This document shows positions 35,911 through 48,770 of a DNA stretch of 64,000 nucleotides, in pieces (position 1 is the stretch's first letter; each line of letters begins with the position of its first letter). The stretch is from Sphagnum magellanicum (Eukaryota; Streptophyta; Sphagnopsida; Sphagnales; Sphagnaceae), in NCBI GenBank assembly GCA_021904315.1, contig CM038920.1, positions 12,462,001 through 12,526,000 of the forward strand, read 5' to 3'. A program made the translations under genes and the position numbers. Under the pieces are notes generated by a model. The model ran no database searches. It was not told where the DNA came from and saw only the letters and a program-made list of their open reading frames with translations.

Positions 35911-38900
35911 TCAAAGGTTGTGGTTGACATATGTGTTGGCATTGAGCAGATTTTCCTCATGACCAACAGTTGTTAATACTAGGTTTGGGTCTGTGCCCGT
36001 TGATAATTCAGGAAGATCCAGCACAATCTGGCCAAGTATCACCATGCAAGCACATGCTCCAATGCCGGCTAGTGTCAATTTGCCACCTGGCACCACAATG
36101 GGTTGTTGACTAGGTTTTGGCTCCAAAACTTCCTTAGACCTCTCAGACAGTAGGGAGCCTGATCGAAGAAGAGTCCAAGCCATGGCTGGTGGGATGACAC
36201 CATACAGACTTGTCATTCCATATGCACCCTGGCCATTCACACAAGGTCAATAAAGTCTTAGCACTATAGAACTTGATGTTTTCAGCTGTGCTGGTGCCAA
36301 TCATCCCAATTGTAACTTAGAGACCTACAATTCCTTTGCGAACACATTTGGACAGAATCACTCAGTTTGATTGACTGAGAGGGCAGAAGAGATAGATAAA
36401 CAAAAGAAGACAATCTGTACCACTCTGACTGTATTATGCCTCTAGAAGTGGTGTCATTAGACATGATAGAACATGTTTAATCTGGATATTTCAGAGCAAA
36501 TTTCTACTGGGACCCAATTCATGCTCCAGGTATAACAGCAACCAAATGTTTGTAACCTACAGTAGAGAGCCGCAATCAGCTAGAAACCCACTTACTGCAA
36601 AGTTTGAAGCAGAATAAAATGCATCAGAGACAATGTAGGAAGCAACTAGGGGTGGAGCAAGCATGAGCAGAGTGGCACATGCTCGAATGCCATTCCTCTT
36701 GAGCCACTTGGAAATGGGTTGTGATCCAAGATAGACAACCTGATGCCTTCTGATACGCCTCCCTTGACATTCACCAAACCCAGCAAAAATGAAGTCATCT
36801 TTCATAAGAATAGAGAAATCTCCATTCTCACGATGAAGTAGAAACAGCAAGGCTAACACTTCCTCAGGAAGCCACAGAAAGAACCAAACAAGGGGAGACA
36901 AAACACAAACAAAAAACGAAAAACACACACTGGTATGAACAAAAGTGCCAGTCTCACACCTGTTCAGGGACCATCAACAGTAGTATGTATGATAGTGGCT
37001 TAACTATCCCAACTTCCCCACTGACTTCATCGGCTCCCTACAGTGGGTAAAGGCCAGTGACAAGCACCATCCTACAAACTGAGTTTCTGCTGCAATTCCG
37101 GAAGCAACGGGAAGACTCAGCCATACTACTGGCTAGCAACAGACCCCACAACAAAGACCAGACAAAGAAACAAAGAAAGACAGAAAAGGGAAAAGAACAG
37201 GGAAAGACTAAGAACAAGTGGGCTTACAGGAAGCTCCCTACTTACATGGCCTGAAGCAAAATCATTCTGAAAATGCCAAAAGCGGAAATTCCAAACAGGA
37301 ATTTTTCTGCAAAAATGAAGTTGACTACTTCAATTTTCCCTCCACTTAAAATTAGCATTTAAATCAGAATGAAAAGTCTCTTCAGAGGAATAACGGAATG
37401 CTCAGCAAATAATGGCCAATGCCACAGACAGCCTTGAATCATTAGAGTGTGTATCTATGGAATCTGGTAAAGGGAAATCGGTGGAGGTCTCTACCTCTTC
37501 TTGACATTGAGGTTTGAGCTTTGCCAAGCTGCTCAACTAGAAACTCTGACAATCCCAGAACTGTGCCAATAAATGAGGTTGCAACCGCAAGGAGAGAAAA
37601 TGCTTCAATTACAAATGCGAGCCCAGTACCACCTAAACTGCATAATATAGCACACAAAACAGCAAAGATGGGCATATCAATCCATTTGTTGCAGACTTCT
37701 TCCCAAGGTTATGGCACATACCCAATGGCTCTTTCAAGGATCCAATCTTTCAAAGAAAATCATATCCAGAAGATGAGTGTAGAAGATGAATCAACATGTA
37801 CACTCTTTTGCCTATTGCTTCAGGAGTCAGTTTGCATTAGAATGAATATAGCCTCAGAGAGAGTATTCTCAACAGTTAGACCACACCTGTACTTTGTCAT
37901 ATTCACCTTCAACCAAAACAATTGCAACAAGAGGGTTCAAGAAGGAGAGAGCACCTGACGAGAACATCTACAGAATCTTGAGAGCCTGAAACTGGCACTA
38001 AGCACAGTGCAACAGCATCCCAGAGGAGAAACATGACAAGAGGCACCATACTTCCCAAAATGATGCTCTTTCGAATGCGATCCTTGTCACCTCCCAAGTG
38101 GGCACATAACACTGCAGTTAGCCAAACCAAGAGGTAAAATCAACACCTGAGCTTGTAACAAAACACCATCGTTACCGATTGAGCAAACAGTTCTGCCTGT
38201 ATACTAAGTGTAACAATTTTCCATATTAAGTGGGATGCATGTAGTCAGGATAAAAGAAGAGAGCTTGAGAACAAGCAATCTTGATGCCAGTGCATAGTAT
38301 GTTATACCTGGAGTAAGATCATGGTACACCAGTGCAAGAATCATGATGGGTATAGTTTGTGGGGCCATAGCCCAGTCCATATGTTCAAGTCCTGACCAAT
38401 CTGCCGCTGACACTCCACCAGCAACTATCAACAGGAAGAATCCTGTAAAAAGCCACAGTTTTTCTCTCATAATGTGTTTCTCATGCAAGGTATGATGAGC
38501 AAGGACCTGGGCATGTGCAGGATGCAGACTACAGGTGCCATACTAGGAAGCAAAAGAAAATGAAGATAAAACTAAAACCCATAACTCAGATCTTGAAGAA
38601 CACAGTGATGGAAGAACTGTCATGACTGTACAATCATGCACACAGTGGCAGTTCTGTAGTTCCACTCACCAACCAGCAGTGTTGTAAGTGCTTGATTTAT
38701 GTCATCCACTGTATGATTGCCGCCAAAACAAATAATGCCACCAAAAGCAAAGGTGAAAAATGCTGCACCAAAGGAGATCGGTACATTGAACATCAGAGAC
38801 AGCATCTCTCCGGACTTGGCAATGTAGGCAACCAGTAGCGTATATGACAACATAAGGTAGGTTACGGTGGTGAATGCTCCACCCAAGGGCCCCAAGGTCT

Positions 38901-39510
38901 GTTCTGCCATAGTTCTCAAAGAGAGTACTTCTGAATGCAACTTCTCCCCTGTTTGGCGTTGCCGCATCATCAATGCAACATTCACTTCGGCAAGTAATAA
39001 GGCCTCCAACAACAAGAAGCCCCAGCTCAATCCCATCACAACAGCTGATGGTACAAAACCCTAATACAAAACCACCACCACCAAGGATTTTCAATAAGAA
39101 GTTTGGAAAAAGAAGCTGACTGCGACCTAAACAGTATCTGGGCCCATCTCTTCTTCCAGTCATTCATCTTCTTTTCAGTATCTTGTTCCAATGAAATTGC
39201 AACAAGACATGCTACTTTTATCAACCATGAAAAGTTGCATGGAGAGAATGCTTACAGCTGGAGCAGTGGTTGCTGGAAGTGCCAGTATTCCTGCACCGAC
39301 ACTAGTTCCTGTGATCAATGTCACAGCACCAAACACTGATCCTGTGGCTGCAGCAGGAGAACCTTCTAAGCTTCCAGAATCACTGCCACCTGCAGTGTTG
39401 TCACTCCCATCATTATTGTCCTGCAATTGTTGCTGAAACTTGTCAAGAAGAGGCAAGTGGTGGCTTTTTTCTTGCATCTGCCTGCACCATCCCATCACCG
39501 ACAAACCCAT
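35911..39510 (-). CDS. Tryptophan/tyrosine permease family membrane protein, seven exons
   Basis: Exons (minus strand): 39510-39256, 39060-38670, 38442-38308, 38111-37955, 37637-37495, 36762-36596, 36228-35911. Phases join to 522 codons (521 aa). The signature entry GSVFGAVTLITGTSVGAGIL matches the first helix of bacterial Tyr/Trp permeases (PF03222). About ten further hydrophobic segments follow, with YHDLTP joined to VLCAHLGGDKDRIRKSIILG, a strong family block, then GAYGMTSLYGVIPPAMAW. Plant members are related to bacterial aromatic amino acid transporters and are often predicted to be plastidic; substrate is inferred. The first ~55 residues are polar (QQQLQDNNDGSDNTAGG). The open frame continues upstream of the chosen ATG for about 40 codons without another Met, so an extra 5' exon is possible. 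The least certain joint is the acceptor at 36762. Confidence 0.85.
37045..37150 (+). repeat. Repeat E, copy 1, inside a permease intron
   Basis: The plus strand reads TEFLLQFRKQREDSAILLAS. The reverse complement of 47985-48125 reads PEFLSHFLKQQEDSIMMLAS. DNA words GAAGCAACRGGAAGACTC and TGGCTAGCA are shared. It lies in the intron between permease exons 5 and 6, in opposite orientation to that gene. Confidence 0.6.
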
Positions 39511-42271
39511 TCTTCGATAACAGAGAAAATCCTCTGCTGTACAACAGAGTTTGCTTTCAGTATGGCCAGTTGCTTTCTGTTTCAGGTTGAATGGTGTTTG
39601 TGTTTCCCAACACCATTAGTACAAACTGGTGTAGGGAAATGAACTCTTCTTCTGAGCTCCTGCATACTCTCTTCTCACATCTTGCAAAATTTGGCAGGAT
39701 CTAGCATCTAGTGAAACCAGGGACAAAAACATTTCAGAAGCTCAAAACTGCAATAGGTTTAAAGAATCCTCCTCAAGATTTAATGAAATACCCTGCAAGT
39801 GTTTCTTCAGCTGCTGCTGCTTCTTCATCTTCTTCTTCTTTGCCATGTTGGTATCCTGCCTTCTTCGCAGCCCAACATGAATGTGAGCTCGATTGCAGTG
39901 GTGAGACCTTACAACCTTTGGGTACTACATGCTGTGACACGAGATTCACCCTCCACCACCCTGGAATCTGCAGCAGCATACATGCATGCAACTGGGGATC
40001 AGAAACCCCCAGCAAATGACAACAAGGAGGAAATATTGAGCTCTTGATGCAGAGAGAGGGAGAAAGAAACAAGGAGGAGTTTGTCAATTGCCACGGCATA
40101 AGAAGATGACTCAGCTGAGAATCCGGAGAAGTGGAGGGAGTGGGGGGGTGGGGAACTGCATACCAATTGTGAAGAATTGTCTGATGAAGATGATGGGTGT
40201 AAGACCCTAAACAAAGCACAAATCCTGTGAGAATTCCTTTCGGTTCTTTGCCAAGTGCGAGAGACAGGGCATATGTACGTGGTGGGTACCATCATTATCT
40301 TCTGAGGTCTTTGTGGAATCCCTCGCAGCAGATTGCAAGAACTGAATGATGATGATGATATCATGCTTAATGGCATATCTACGTTGTGAGCAAATATTTT
40401 GCCTCCCTTCCAGCTCTGTGATGATGATGATGATGAATCTCTCTCACTCCATTCCCCGAGTTCTTCAAACGCCGCCACCCACCCAATTCAGGACAGTTTG
40501 ATGCAAGATTCCTGGATTGTGTCTGGTACCCAACAACTGGAAATCTCGCAATACATGCCATACATGGCTGCTGATGCCATGATGATGATGATACCAACAA
40601 CACCCAAGAGCTAGCTTTGTGGAAGCAAGCACTCTCGCAGCTGCGATGCGATGGGTGGGTGGTGTGCTGTTGGTTCCCTCACAAATGTTCGCCTCCATCA
40701 ACTGTCGTCACCATAGCATTCACTGCTGCTGCTGCAAGAGACGTAAGTGGGTCGTGTCTGAAAGTGGAGAGAATTCCCAGACTCCGTAAAAGATTCGGGG
40801 ACAAGGAAAAGCTCCGAAGAAGAAGAAGAAGACCGAAAACTGATGTCCAGAAAAAAATGAACTGTGACAAGGGGCCCACCCCGACAGAAGAATCTCTGGA
40901 GTCTGCAGTCGTCACGCCGGACACGCGGTGGCGCAAAAGTTGTTGTGCGTCTTCCTTTGTGGAGGAGGAGAGTCGTGGCCCCAGGGTACTCGTCCCTATT
41001 CTTCGGAACCCGAAGGATTGTTCCAGGCAAGGACTTCCCTGCTTGCTTGCCCCCATTTTCCATTCACGAACTGGATGAATCCAGCAGCAACAGCAGTGAA
41101 GATGTGAAGAAGAATCCTGGCTGTTGTATCCATCGATCGATGTCCAACCCATTTCCAGAACCGAAATCGACAAGCTGAAATTTATCGCAAAGCCCCCAAG
41201 AGAGGCCCTAGAGCATCAGTTGGTAGCAGCGTTGTTGTTGCAGCTGAGCAGGGATATAGGGATATATACAGCGATTCTTCTTTCAGCTCAGGAAACGCGA
41301 GATTAGAATACCCATTTGCGACGCTCGCCTGTTGTTGTTGTTGCAGGGGGAATCGCAATTGATCAGAAGCAGAAGCAGCAGCAGCAGCAGCAGAAGCGGA
41401 GCAGAAGACCAATGGGAGCGGATTAGGTTTGATCGCGACTGCAGTATTCCAGCAGTGAAAGGGGCGTGAAGAAGAAGGAGATGTTGTAAGATTCTACAAA
41501 ACATGAGCACAAGTGCGGCAACAGCGGCAACAGACATGGCTCCTCTTGGACTTGGATTAGGTTCATTTCCATGCTCCCCATCATGCTGAGCCTCCTCCTC
41601 TTTTCAATCCTCCCTTGCTGCTGATGCTGCATGTTTGCTTTCTTTCTTTCTTTCTTTCTTGCCTGGATTTTACATACAACGTCATGGGCTGTTTTGTCTG
41701 ATGATTGTCTACTTGTGAGTGAGTGATGAATCCTTTCCTTTCCTTCTCTGGTTTTTTGTGCACATGTTTGTTTGTTCCTCAGGAAGCTTGCTTTGTTGCA
41801 GAAAGAAATTCTTTCTTTCTTTGGTATTCTTCTTTGGGCATTCCTTTCTGCTTACAGAATGTCAACAAAACTCTTTTTTCTGTGTCATTTTTGAGTTTGT
41901 TGGATTGCCGGAAAACAAACAGCTACAGGAAAAAATGCAATGTGAAAGCATTTGAGGTGCACTGTTTCTTTTTCCTCCTCAATCAAGCTTGTGTTGTTTC
42001 TTCTTCCAAAAGAGAAGAACACAGGATTCCAGTTGTAGTAGGTCTAGTATCAGTCTCCTTGGTCCCAGGCAGAACGAATGCTGCTCTTGAGCATTTGTGG
42101 GTAGATGGCCAAAGGGTTGTGGAGCAGGGTGGTGCATTCTCTTGTGCATTGATTGATGTTATCCATTTTGCTGTGATGTCACTCTATGATTGAGATCATC
42201 ATCCTGTCAGTGGTGTCATAAGCTAGAGTGATTTGGGTTTAGGGAAGAAAGCTCAAGAGACTTCTTGCATC
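39511..42271. promoter_or_regulatory. Divergent intergenic region between permease (-) and ankyrin (+) genes
   Basis: About 2.8 kb, less AT-rich than the repeat desert, with many trinucleotide runs (GAT near 40420-40437 and 40577-40592, GAA near 40815-40830, GCA near 41370-41398) and a CTTT run at 41638-41660. Long open frames exist on both strands (for example 40478-39999 and 41173-40679 minus, 40617-41078 plus). They are Ser-, Asp- or Arg-rich, reflect the trinucleotide bias and show no domain. The region probably holds both promoters and 5' UTR exons. A small gene of its own cannot be excluded. Confidence 0.5.
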
Positions 42272-42325
42272 ATGGATGATAGGGTCAGGAGTGGGCAACA
42301 ACAACCAGCATGGAGGAGCAGTTAG
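42272..42325 (+). promoter_or_regulatory. Overlapping upstream ORF at the ankyrin gene start
   Basis: The ATG at 42272 has A at -3 and G at +4 and opens a 17-codon frame (MDDRVRSGQQQPAWRSS) ending TAG at 42325. The ankyrin start at 42276 lies 4 nt downstream in another frame, with T at -3 and A at +4. Leaky scanning would be needed unless transcription starts between them or an upstream exon changes the start. Confidence 0.5.
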
Positions 42326-45300
42326 TAGTAAGGCAAATGCAATCTCAGCAGCAGCAAGTGCAGATGCTTTTCTTGAGTCAAGGGCAACAAGTGTGGATGC
42401 ACGTGATGACAAGGGCCGAACTGCTCTTCATTTTGCTAGCCGGATGAAGTCACCTGAATGTGTACGGTTGTTAGTGGAGGCTGGTGCAGACCCAAATGCT
42501 CGAGACAAGGAAGGGTTCACTCCCCTTCACATGGCAGCTGGTTATGGCCGAGCTGAGTGTGCTACACTACTTCTTGAGCATGGTGAAACTCTCTATTACC
42601 TACCATGGAAAATCATTGCAAAATGTTTTGAATTGTAGTGATAGAGTGGATTTTTTATGCCTGATGACTTGGAGGGTGCTATCATTGGCAGGTGCCAGCA
42701 CGTTAGTGCGTGATCGAATGGGCCGTACACCTCGACAATTAGCAATTGAAGTACGTGATGAAGCGGCTCAAGGGTGGGAGACTTCAGGTGCATTGCATGG
42801 GGAGCTGGACACAGTCATTGAAATTTTGCTAGATGCAGAAGGCAAGGCTACTACTGTATGTGGGAGAGACCTTCAAAAGGTGCCAGGGAAGTGGTCTCCA
42901 GGCATGCTGCAGAAAAAAAAAGCTGCTGCCGTTGACAACCATCTACCCTATTTACCAGCAGATTCAAGTAGCAACTCCGTTGCAGCAAAGAAGATGATGC
43001 GTATCACTGAGTTAGGAAACGCCCTCTCAGGTACTGATCTATTGATATGCCTTGAGGCATGTATATGTCTCAAGGGTATCATTTCATATGCCACAGACTT
43101 ATCTCTTTTGTTCTGCTGCCCACTGCATTGGGTATCTCTTGCTGTCTCTTCCCACTGCCTTGGGTGTTAGTTCAACACCTCTTGCTCTTGAAAGATGATG
43201 GCCCAGTATCTATCTATAGCCAGGCATGCAGTTGATATCTCTGAGAATTTGTCAAATCCCACAGCGGCATGCAGAGGTGGCCATGTGGATGTTGCTGATC
43301 TTTTACTGGCAAATGGTGCTCAAGTGGATTCTCAAGATCGTGATGGTGCCACACCTCTTTTGGCAGCAGCTGATAGTGGTTCTGCAAAGTGAGCATCCTA
43401 CACCAATTCCAACCTACACATTGCCCCCCCATTCTTGTCACAAACCTCGCATGCCCCATACTTGCACATCAGTAGTGATTTTGTCTCCCCTTTCCTTTTT
43501 GTGGAATGTAGCATTGAGAATTGGAGGTGATAGGTGTGTGCAGCTCCTGCTCAAGCATGGAGCTAAGCCAGATGCGAAGGACCATGTGGGTGTCACTGCC
43601 CTCATTGCAGCGGTAAATCACTGTCCCTCAATGTTCCTGCAATCTACATTGAGATGGAGTGTAAAACCCACCAAGTTTTTATATGACTTTTTGCTTGTCC
43701 AGTTAGGAATCTTAGAAATTGGCATATCTGGATATAGTGCCATAGTACTTTGATTCTCACAAGCTTGTCTTTTGGGTGTTTTTGACAGGCTTACAATGGA
43801 CATACAGAGTGTGTAACTGTGTTGCTGGAAAATGGTGCAATGCTGGATGCAAGGTCCCATGGTGGTGTCACTCCCCTCATTGCTGCTGCTGAGGGCTGCA
43901 ACGCTCTCTGTACTCGGCTACTTATTCAAGTAAAGACCCTCACTGCACCTTTCTTGATTGTTGGGGCCTTTTCTGTTGTGTGACTGATATGATATTACAG
44001 ACCCGTATGAAGAGATGTCAGAAGCTGCTTGGAGGATTGGAGCTTTTGTTTTCTGATACCCAGCATGTGTATGGGGCATTGTTGGTCTATGGCAGGTTGG
44101 GGCAAAAATTGATGCCAAGACCTCAGAAGGAAAGACTGCATTGATGCATGCTGTCCATCGCAACTGTATAGAGGCAACAGAGGCTTTACTGATTGGAGGG
44201 GCGGATGTAAATGCAACAGATGCAGATGGTTGCACTGCACTTCATCATGGAGCTAGGAATGATTCTGCAGATTGCCTGTAAGACTTTCCTTCTAACTGCA
44301 GTTGCCCTTAGACCTTGACAGACTCATCAATTTGAGTGGACAAAACAGAGTGGCAGGTGAAGATGAGGAAGGAGGTGATAGAAAAGGATGGGTTGAGAAT
44401 GAATCTAGTCAGGCAGAAAGCTCCATTCCAGATGGCAGAAAAACTGTGATGGCCTTCACACATATGTCTAACTAAAAATGTACTGAGAAGTTCCACTCTT
44501 TTGTTCTCCACAGACAGATGTTACTAGACAGAAATGCAGATTTTACCCGCAAATGCCGGCGTGGCCGGACTCCTTGGCAGGATGCTCCGGAAGGAAGTGC
44601 AGCTGCGAAGCTGTTGGTAAGAGTTTTCACTGCAGTGGACTGCAAAGGCCCAGACACAGTCTGTCATTCAATATAGCAAACTTTCGATTTTAGGTTTTCT
44701 TCCAGGGTTTATTAGATTCCATGAACCATTGTTATCATTACTTTTGGCGAGAACCTATCCTGCACTTGGGTAGTAAAACAGTCTTGTCTGGAGCAGGAAC
44801 AAAAGTGGAAGCAACTGGAGTTGGAGATTGCTCAACGGCAAGCGGAGCTTCTTGATCTGTTTGCACAGGATCAAAGTGAGCTCACCTCCATCACACCTAA
44901 GAAGTCTAGCTCACGACATACCCGTGAAAAGAAGAAAGGAAGGAGGAAAAAGGAAGCAGCTGAGAAGGTTGAGTCTACAGGCAAAGCAGGAGGAGATCCC
45001 ACAAAACCAGCACTGAAATCAGAGCAGGTGCAGGTGCAAGTGAGATCTGTGGTCATGGATGTTCTGTCCTCATCAGGTTCAGAGGTGAAGGGAGAGTCTC
45101 CTGAGGTTGACAATGAGCAGCCTGTAGTTGACCCTGGCATGGTACAGGCAGAGGCAATTGTAGAAGAAGACATATCTGTGGAGTCTTGTGATGGAGGTGC
45201 TATAGAACAGAGCAAGTCACCCGCCAGATCAGTACTCAGTGACATGGAATCCAGTGAGTTATTAGGTTTAGAGACTGCTAGCTCTGCTTCAAGTACTTCA

Positions 45301-47517
45301 CAATTTATGGGAAATGGCGCTGTTGCTGGAGAAGAAGATTCTTTGGAGCAAGGACAGGAGTGGATAAAAGTAGATGGGAAAAGTGCCCATCATCAACACC
45401 AACGAATCTCTGACATAGCAACAACAGCTAAGGCTCAGGGCTCTAATGCAAAGTCCCCAGCTGGAGCCAAAGCTGGTGGGCTTCTGAGTTTGAATTCCTT
45501 AAAGATGGGGGAGGTCCCACCGAGTACAGATATTCTGGCATTGCCATTGCAGAATTCTGTCAGCAATGGACAGTCCCCAACAAATAGAAAATTGCAGAAT
45601 GCACAGAGAAAAAAGCAAGTAGATGTGGTGCTGCTTGGTGGAGTGACCAAAGCCGTCGAGGATGAAAACCTGAGGGATGGTGATCTATCACCATGGGTGC
45701 AAGCACTAAGGAGGGGGAACCACATTGGAGCAGATGCTAATAACAACAACACAAGACCTGGGCAGGTCAGGGGTGACATGAAGGCTGCTTCTCATTCAGA
45801 AGCTAGATCTGAGGTCACCAGCTGGGATCCTGTAGAATTCACCAAGGAGACACATCACAGCCCAAAAGAACACTTGACAGAACATGTGTGTGGTGTTGAG
45901 CAGGGACTCGAGCGGGAGAGACGAGTGGTTCAAGTTGAAATGCAAAAGGTGGGTGCACTTTAGTTCTTCTGGCACTCGTACTGCATCTATTACAGGAAAT
46001 CCAATGTTTGCAAGGGTTTAGGGGTTAAACCTTAAACCCTAAACCCTTTTTCAATTGCCTGAGCTCCAGTCTTGGATGTCACTGACAATTGTTTTCTGTA
46101 TTCACTGTGTGTTTGGCTACAAAGGTGAGAGAGCTGGAAAGACTGGTGTCAGCCCAACAAGGATTGGGCAATGGCCTGGAAACAGCCACTGCACTTCCAG
46201 TGATTGAGTTGACACATGCATTAGAAGCCCAGGTTACAGCACGTATAAAAGCTGAAACTGCAAAACGGGAGCTTGAGATCCGCATTCGTGATATGGAAGC
46301 ACTGATAGAATCACAAAGAAAGTCAATTGAAGATTTGCAGGTCTGATTGTCCTAACAAAACTGGATTTCTCAATTGTTTCTCTCCCCTCTCTTTTGTGCT
46401 CTTCAGAACAAATGAATAATGATTTGAACAGTTTCTGAGGGAAATCAGAAATCTTCCCTAGCCCTCCCCATATGCACTTCCTCAAATTGGTCTTGCCCCA
46501 AATAATGTGGAAGTGGAGAGTCTATGTCCACAAGGCTATGGCAAGCAGTCTTGTGAGCATGGGTCTCCTCTTGGGCATGTGGTTTACAGTCATACATATA
46601 CATTAGTCGGACATATCTTGACAGTACACACCCAGTCAAGTGGTTGGTGTATCTCAATCCTTTGCTTGTGTGAGCAGGCATCTGGAGCTGAACTCAAGCA
46701 GGAGATGCTTCGAAGGGAGGAACAACACAAACAAGAATGTGACCGTCAACATCGGGATTCATTTGCTGCAGCAATGGCAGCTGCAGCAACTAGCTGGCGT
46801 GCATGGGAACTCCAGCGCTCAAAGGAAACTTTGCAGAGTGGATGGCAACATGGGTGTGAAGAAAGCTCAGAACATGACAGCTTTGCCCCACTGCTGCACC
46901 TACCCAGCCACAAGAATTGTGGTGGTGTCATACCTACTACCCGCCCTGTTGTGATCAGCAAAAAGGATGGAGGAGATCACAGGGAGAGGGAGGAGCCTGT
47001 ATGGGAGTCTGCAGTCACGGCTGCAGCTATGGCAGCAGCAACCATGATTGGGAGCAAATATTGTGCCTGCCTCTTAGACAACTCAGCAACACTCTCACCT
47101 CCTTTAGTGTCATGCATCTCCCAAAATCTGACAACCACAAAATCTGTTACACCCAAAACCTTCAATTCTCCTCCATGCCCTGTATGCAATTGGTGCCAAG
47201 ATATGTCTCAAAGCAGGGAATTAGCCAGTCTTCCCCTTGTAACAACAGATGGTGACATGATAACAGAGAGGAGCCATAGTCCAGACAACTCACATGACGA
47301 TGGGAACTCAGGTGCACATCAGATAGCAAACAAGTCTACAGCAAAATGTGGAGGGATGACAAGGTCAGCAAGTGAGGGTTCCCTGAACCTGATGGAAGGT
47401 GTGAGTGAGCAGCAGCAGCAGCAGCAACAGCTTCTCCCCTTTGTTCCAATGGCTGGACCCCAAATAGACCCTGTCAATGGGTGGTTTAGTCTTGTTCCAA
47501 GTCCTGTGGAGGACTGA
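42276..47517 (+). CDS. Ankyrin-repeat and coiled-coil protein, ten exons
   Basis: Exons: 42276-42582, 42692-43030, 43265-43388, 43519-43612, 43789-43929, 44096-44277, 44514-44616, 44797-45948, 46125-46340, 46678-47517. Phases join to 1166 codons (1165 aa). Two ankyrin repeats occupy about residues 43-125 (KGRTALHFASRMKSPECVRL; EGFTPLHMAAGYGRAECATL). About six more cover 216-430 (CRGGHVDVADLLLANGA; VTALIAAAYNGHTECVTVLL; KTALMHAVHRNCIEATEALL; CTALHHGARNDSADCLQMLL). Then come a charged helix (KQLELEIAQRQAELLDLFA), a long Ser/Lys/Glu-rich disordered region (exon 8), predicted coiled coil in exons 9-10 (RIKAETAKRELEIRIRDMEA; ELKQEMLRREEQHKQECDRQ) and a Q7 run near the C-terminus. Ankyrin repeats bind proteins; the partner is unknown. 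An in-frame stop at 42240-42242 precedes the start, and an overlapping uORF lies at 42272. Confidence 0.85.
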
Positions 47518-47984
47518 GCAACTGTACAAAAAAATTGGTTTGCAGTGGTGTCTCTCTCTTGTCACAAATACAAGTTTGAGAAGCAACCTTGCTCAAGTGG
47601 CACACACTAGCTCTGGATCAAGCATCATTGGTAGTTCCATTATGAGTTACCTTAAATGTTCTTCCATATAGGGTATCATCACCACACATACAGTCAGTGC
47701 ATCTTGGGGCACACAGCAATGGTGTTTTTAACCCATTCCAGAGCTTCACAAAGCCAAAGGTTTCACTCACTTCTTTGTTCCCACAGGAAGTGGCAAATAG
47801 TGGAAACACCAGGTATAGTCCACCCAACTGGATGCCTTTACTTTCCAACTTCTGTTTTTGTTCAGTTTAGACCAAAACAAATGTTGTTGGTTACAAACAT
47901 TATCATTAAATGTATACTTATGGTTTTTTTTTGACATCAAGCACGAACCTGACCCTCACAAGCTTGTTCCAACTTGAATGAGAA

Positions 47985-48125
47985 TAACTATTGACTCTAT
48001 CACATCGTGACATTAGCCATGCCTCTGGAGTGCTAGCCAACATCATGATGGAGTCTTCCTGTTGCTTCAAGAAATGTGACAGGAACTCAGGATGCAGAGT
48101 TTGTGTAATGGATCCCAGATTTTGG
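47985..48125 (-). repeat. Repeat E, copy 2 (inverted relative to copy 1)
   Basis: See 37045-37150. Similarity is visible both at DNA level (GAAGCAACAGGAAGACTCC) and as a short peptide pattern EFLxxFxKQxEDSxxxLAS. Confidence 0.6.
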
Positions 48126-48252
48126 GCCAATTCAGATTATACTTATTTACACCCACTGTCAAGCACTGAATCCTGATGAAATCTTCAGTGGGTAGTCATG
48201 GCAGCACATCATTGTGTTGATGAAGGTGACTATGGAGGCTCCAACATGAAGT

Positions 48253-48344
48253 GTAGGGTAAAGCCTCAGGGTGAGGACATTCCCAAAATAAGGAGTCTAG
48301 GACAAGGCAGCGGTCGAGTCCTGCCTTACATTTTTGGAATGGCC
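48253..48344. repeat. Foldback repeat, copy 3
   Basis: GTGAGGACATTCCCAAAATA (48271-48290) with AAGGAGTCTAGGACAAGGCA pairs imperfectly with the complement of GTCCTGCCTTACATTTTTGG, then AATGGCC (48318-48344). The core is shared with 15496-15534 and 3176-3262. Confidence 0.65.
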
Positions 48345-48426
48345 GTGATCCCCATGCATGGTCTGTACCCCATATAAAGCATAAGGAGAAGGCATAAGAT
48401 CCCTCCTCTTCTCTAGGAGGGATATT

Positions 48427-48427
<1 letters not shown>

Positions 48428-48460
<33 letters not shown>

Positions 48461-48461
48461 A
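48428..48461. repeat. (CA)n(TA)n microsatellite
   Basis: Uninterrupted CA repeats followed directly by TATATATATA. Confidence 0.9.
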
Positions 48462-48770
48462 GAGCAACTCCACCATAGCTGAGTATGTGACCCTGCAAAC
48501 TAAATTGGATGCAGAAAAGTCAAAACATGCCAGTTTGGCTCAGCAAAATGGTTTTGGCCCAGCTTTTTTGCATAGTTTGCCGAGGTTGGTAAAAGGCACA
48601 GCAAAGCCTGAGAGCATTCCCAACAGTAGCCATAAAATGCTCCTGTACAGTACTTTTTGGATGGCAAGCTGCAGAAAAACACTCGGAAGCTGCTTGAGGC
48701 CTGGAGAAGTGCACATGTTAACAGGGCCCTCCTAGAGGGACAGTGAAATGACTGTTTCTCAACAATAAAT

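Noticed and set aside
40617-41178. Arg- and Ser-rich frames on both strands between the permease and ankyrin genes
   Set aside because: The frames overlap on both strands and track GAA/GAT/GCA runs. Neither shows a domain, so no gene was called.
41723-42193. 156-codon plus-strand frame before the ankyrin gene
   Set aside because: No recognisable domain, CTTT-rich start, and an in-frame stop before 42276. More likely 5' UTR or promoter.
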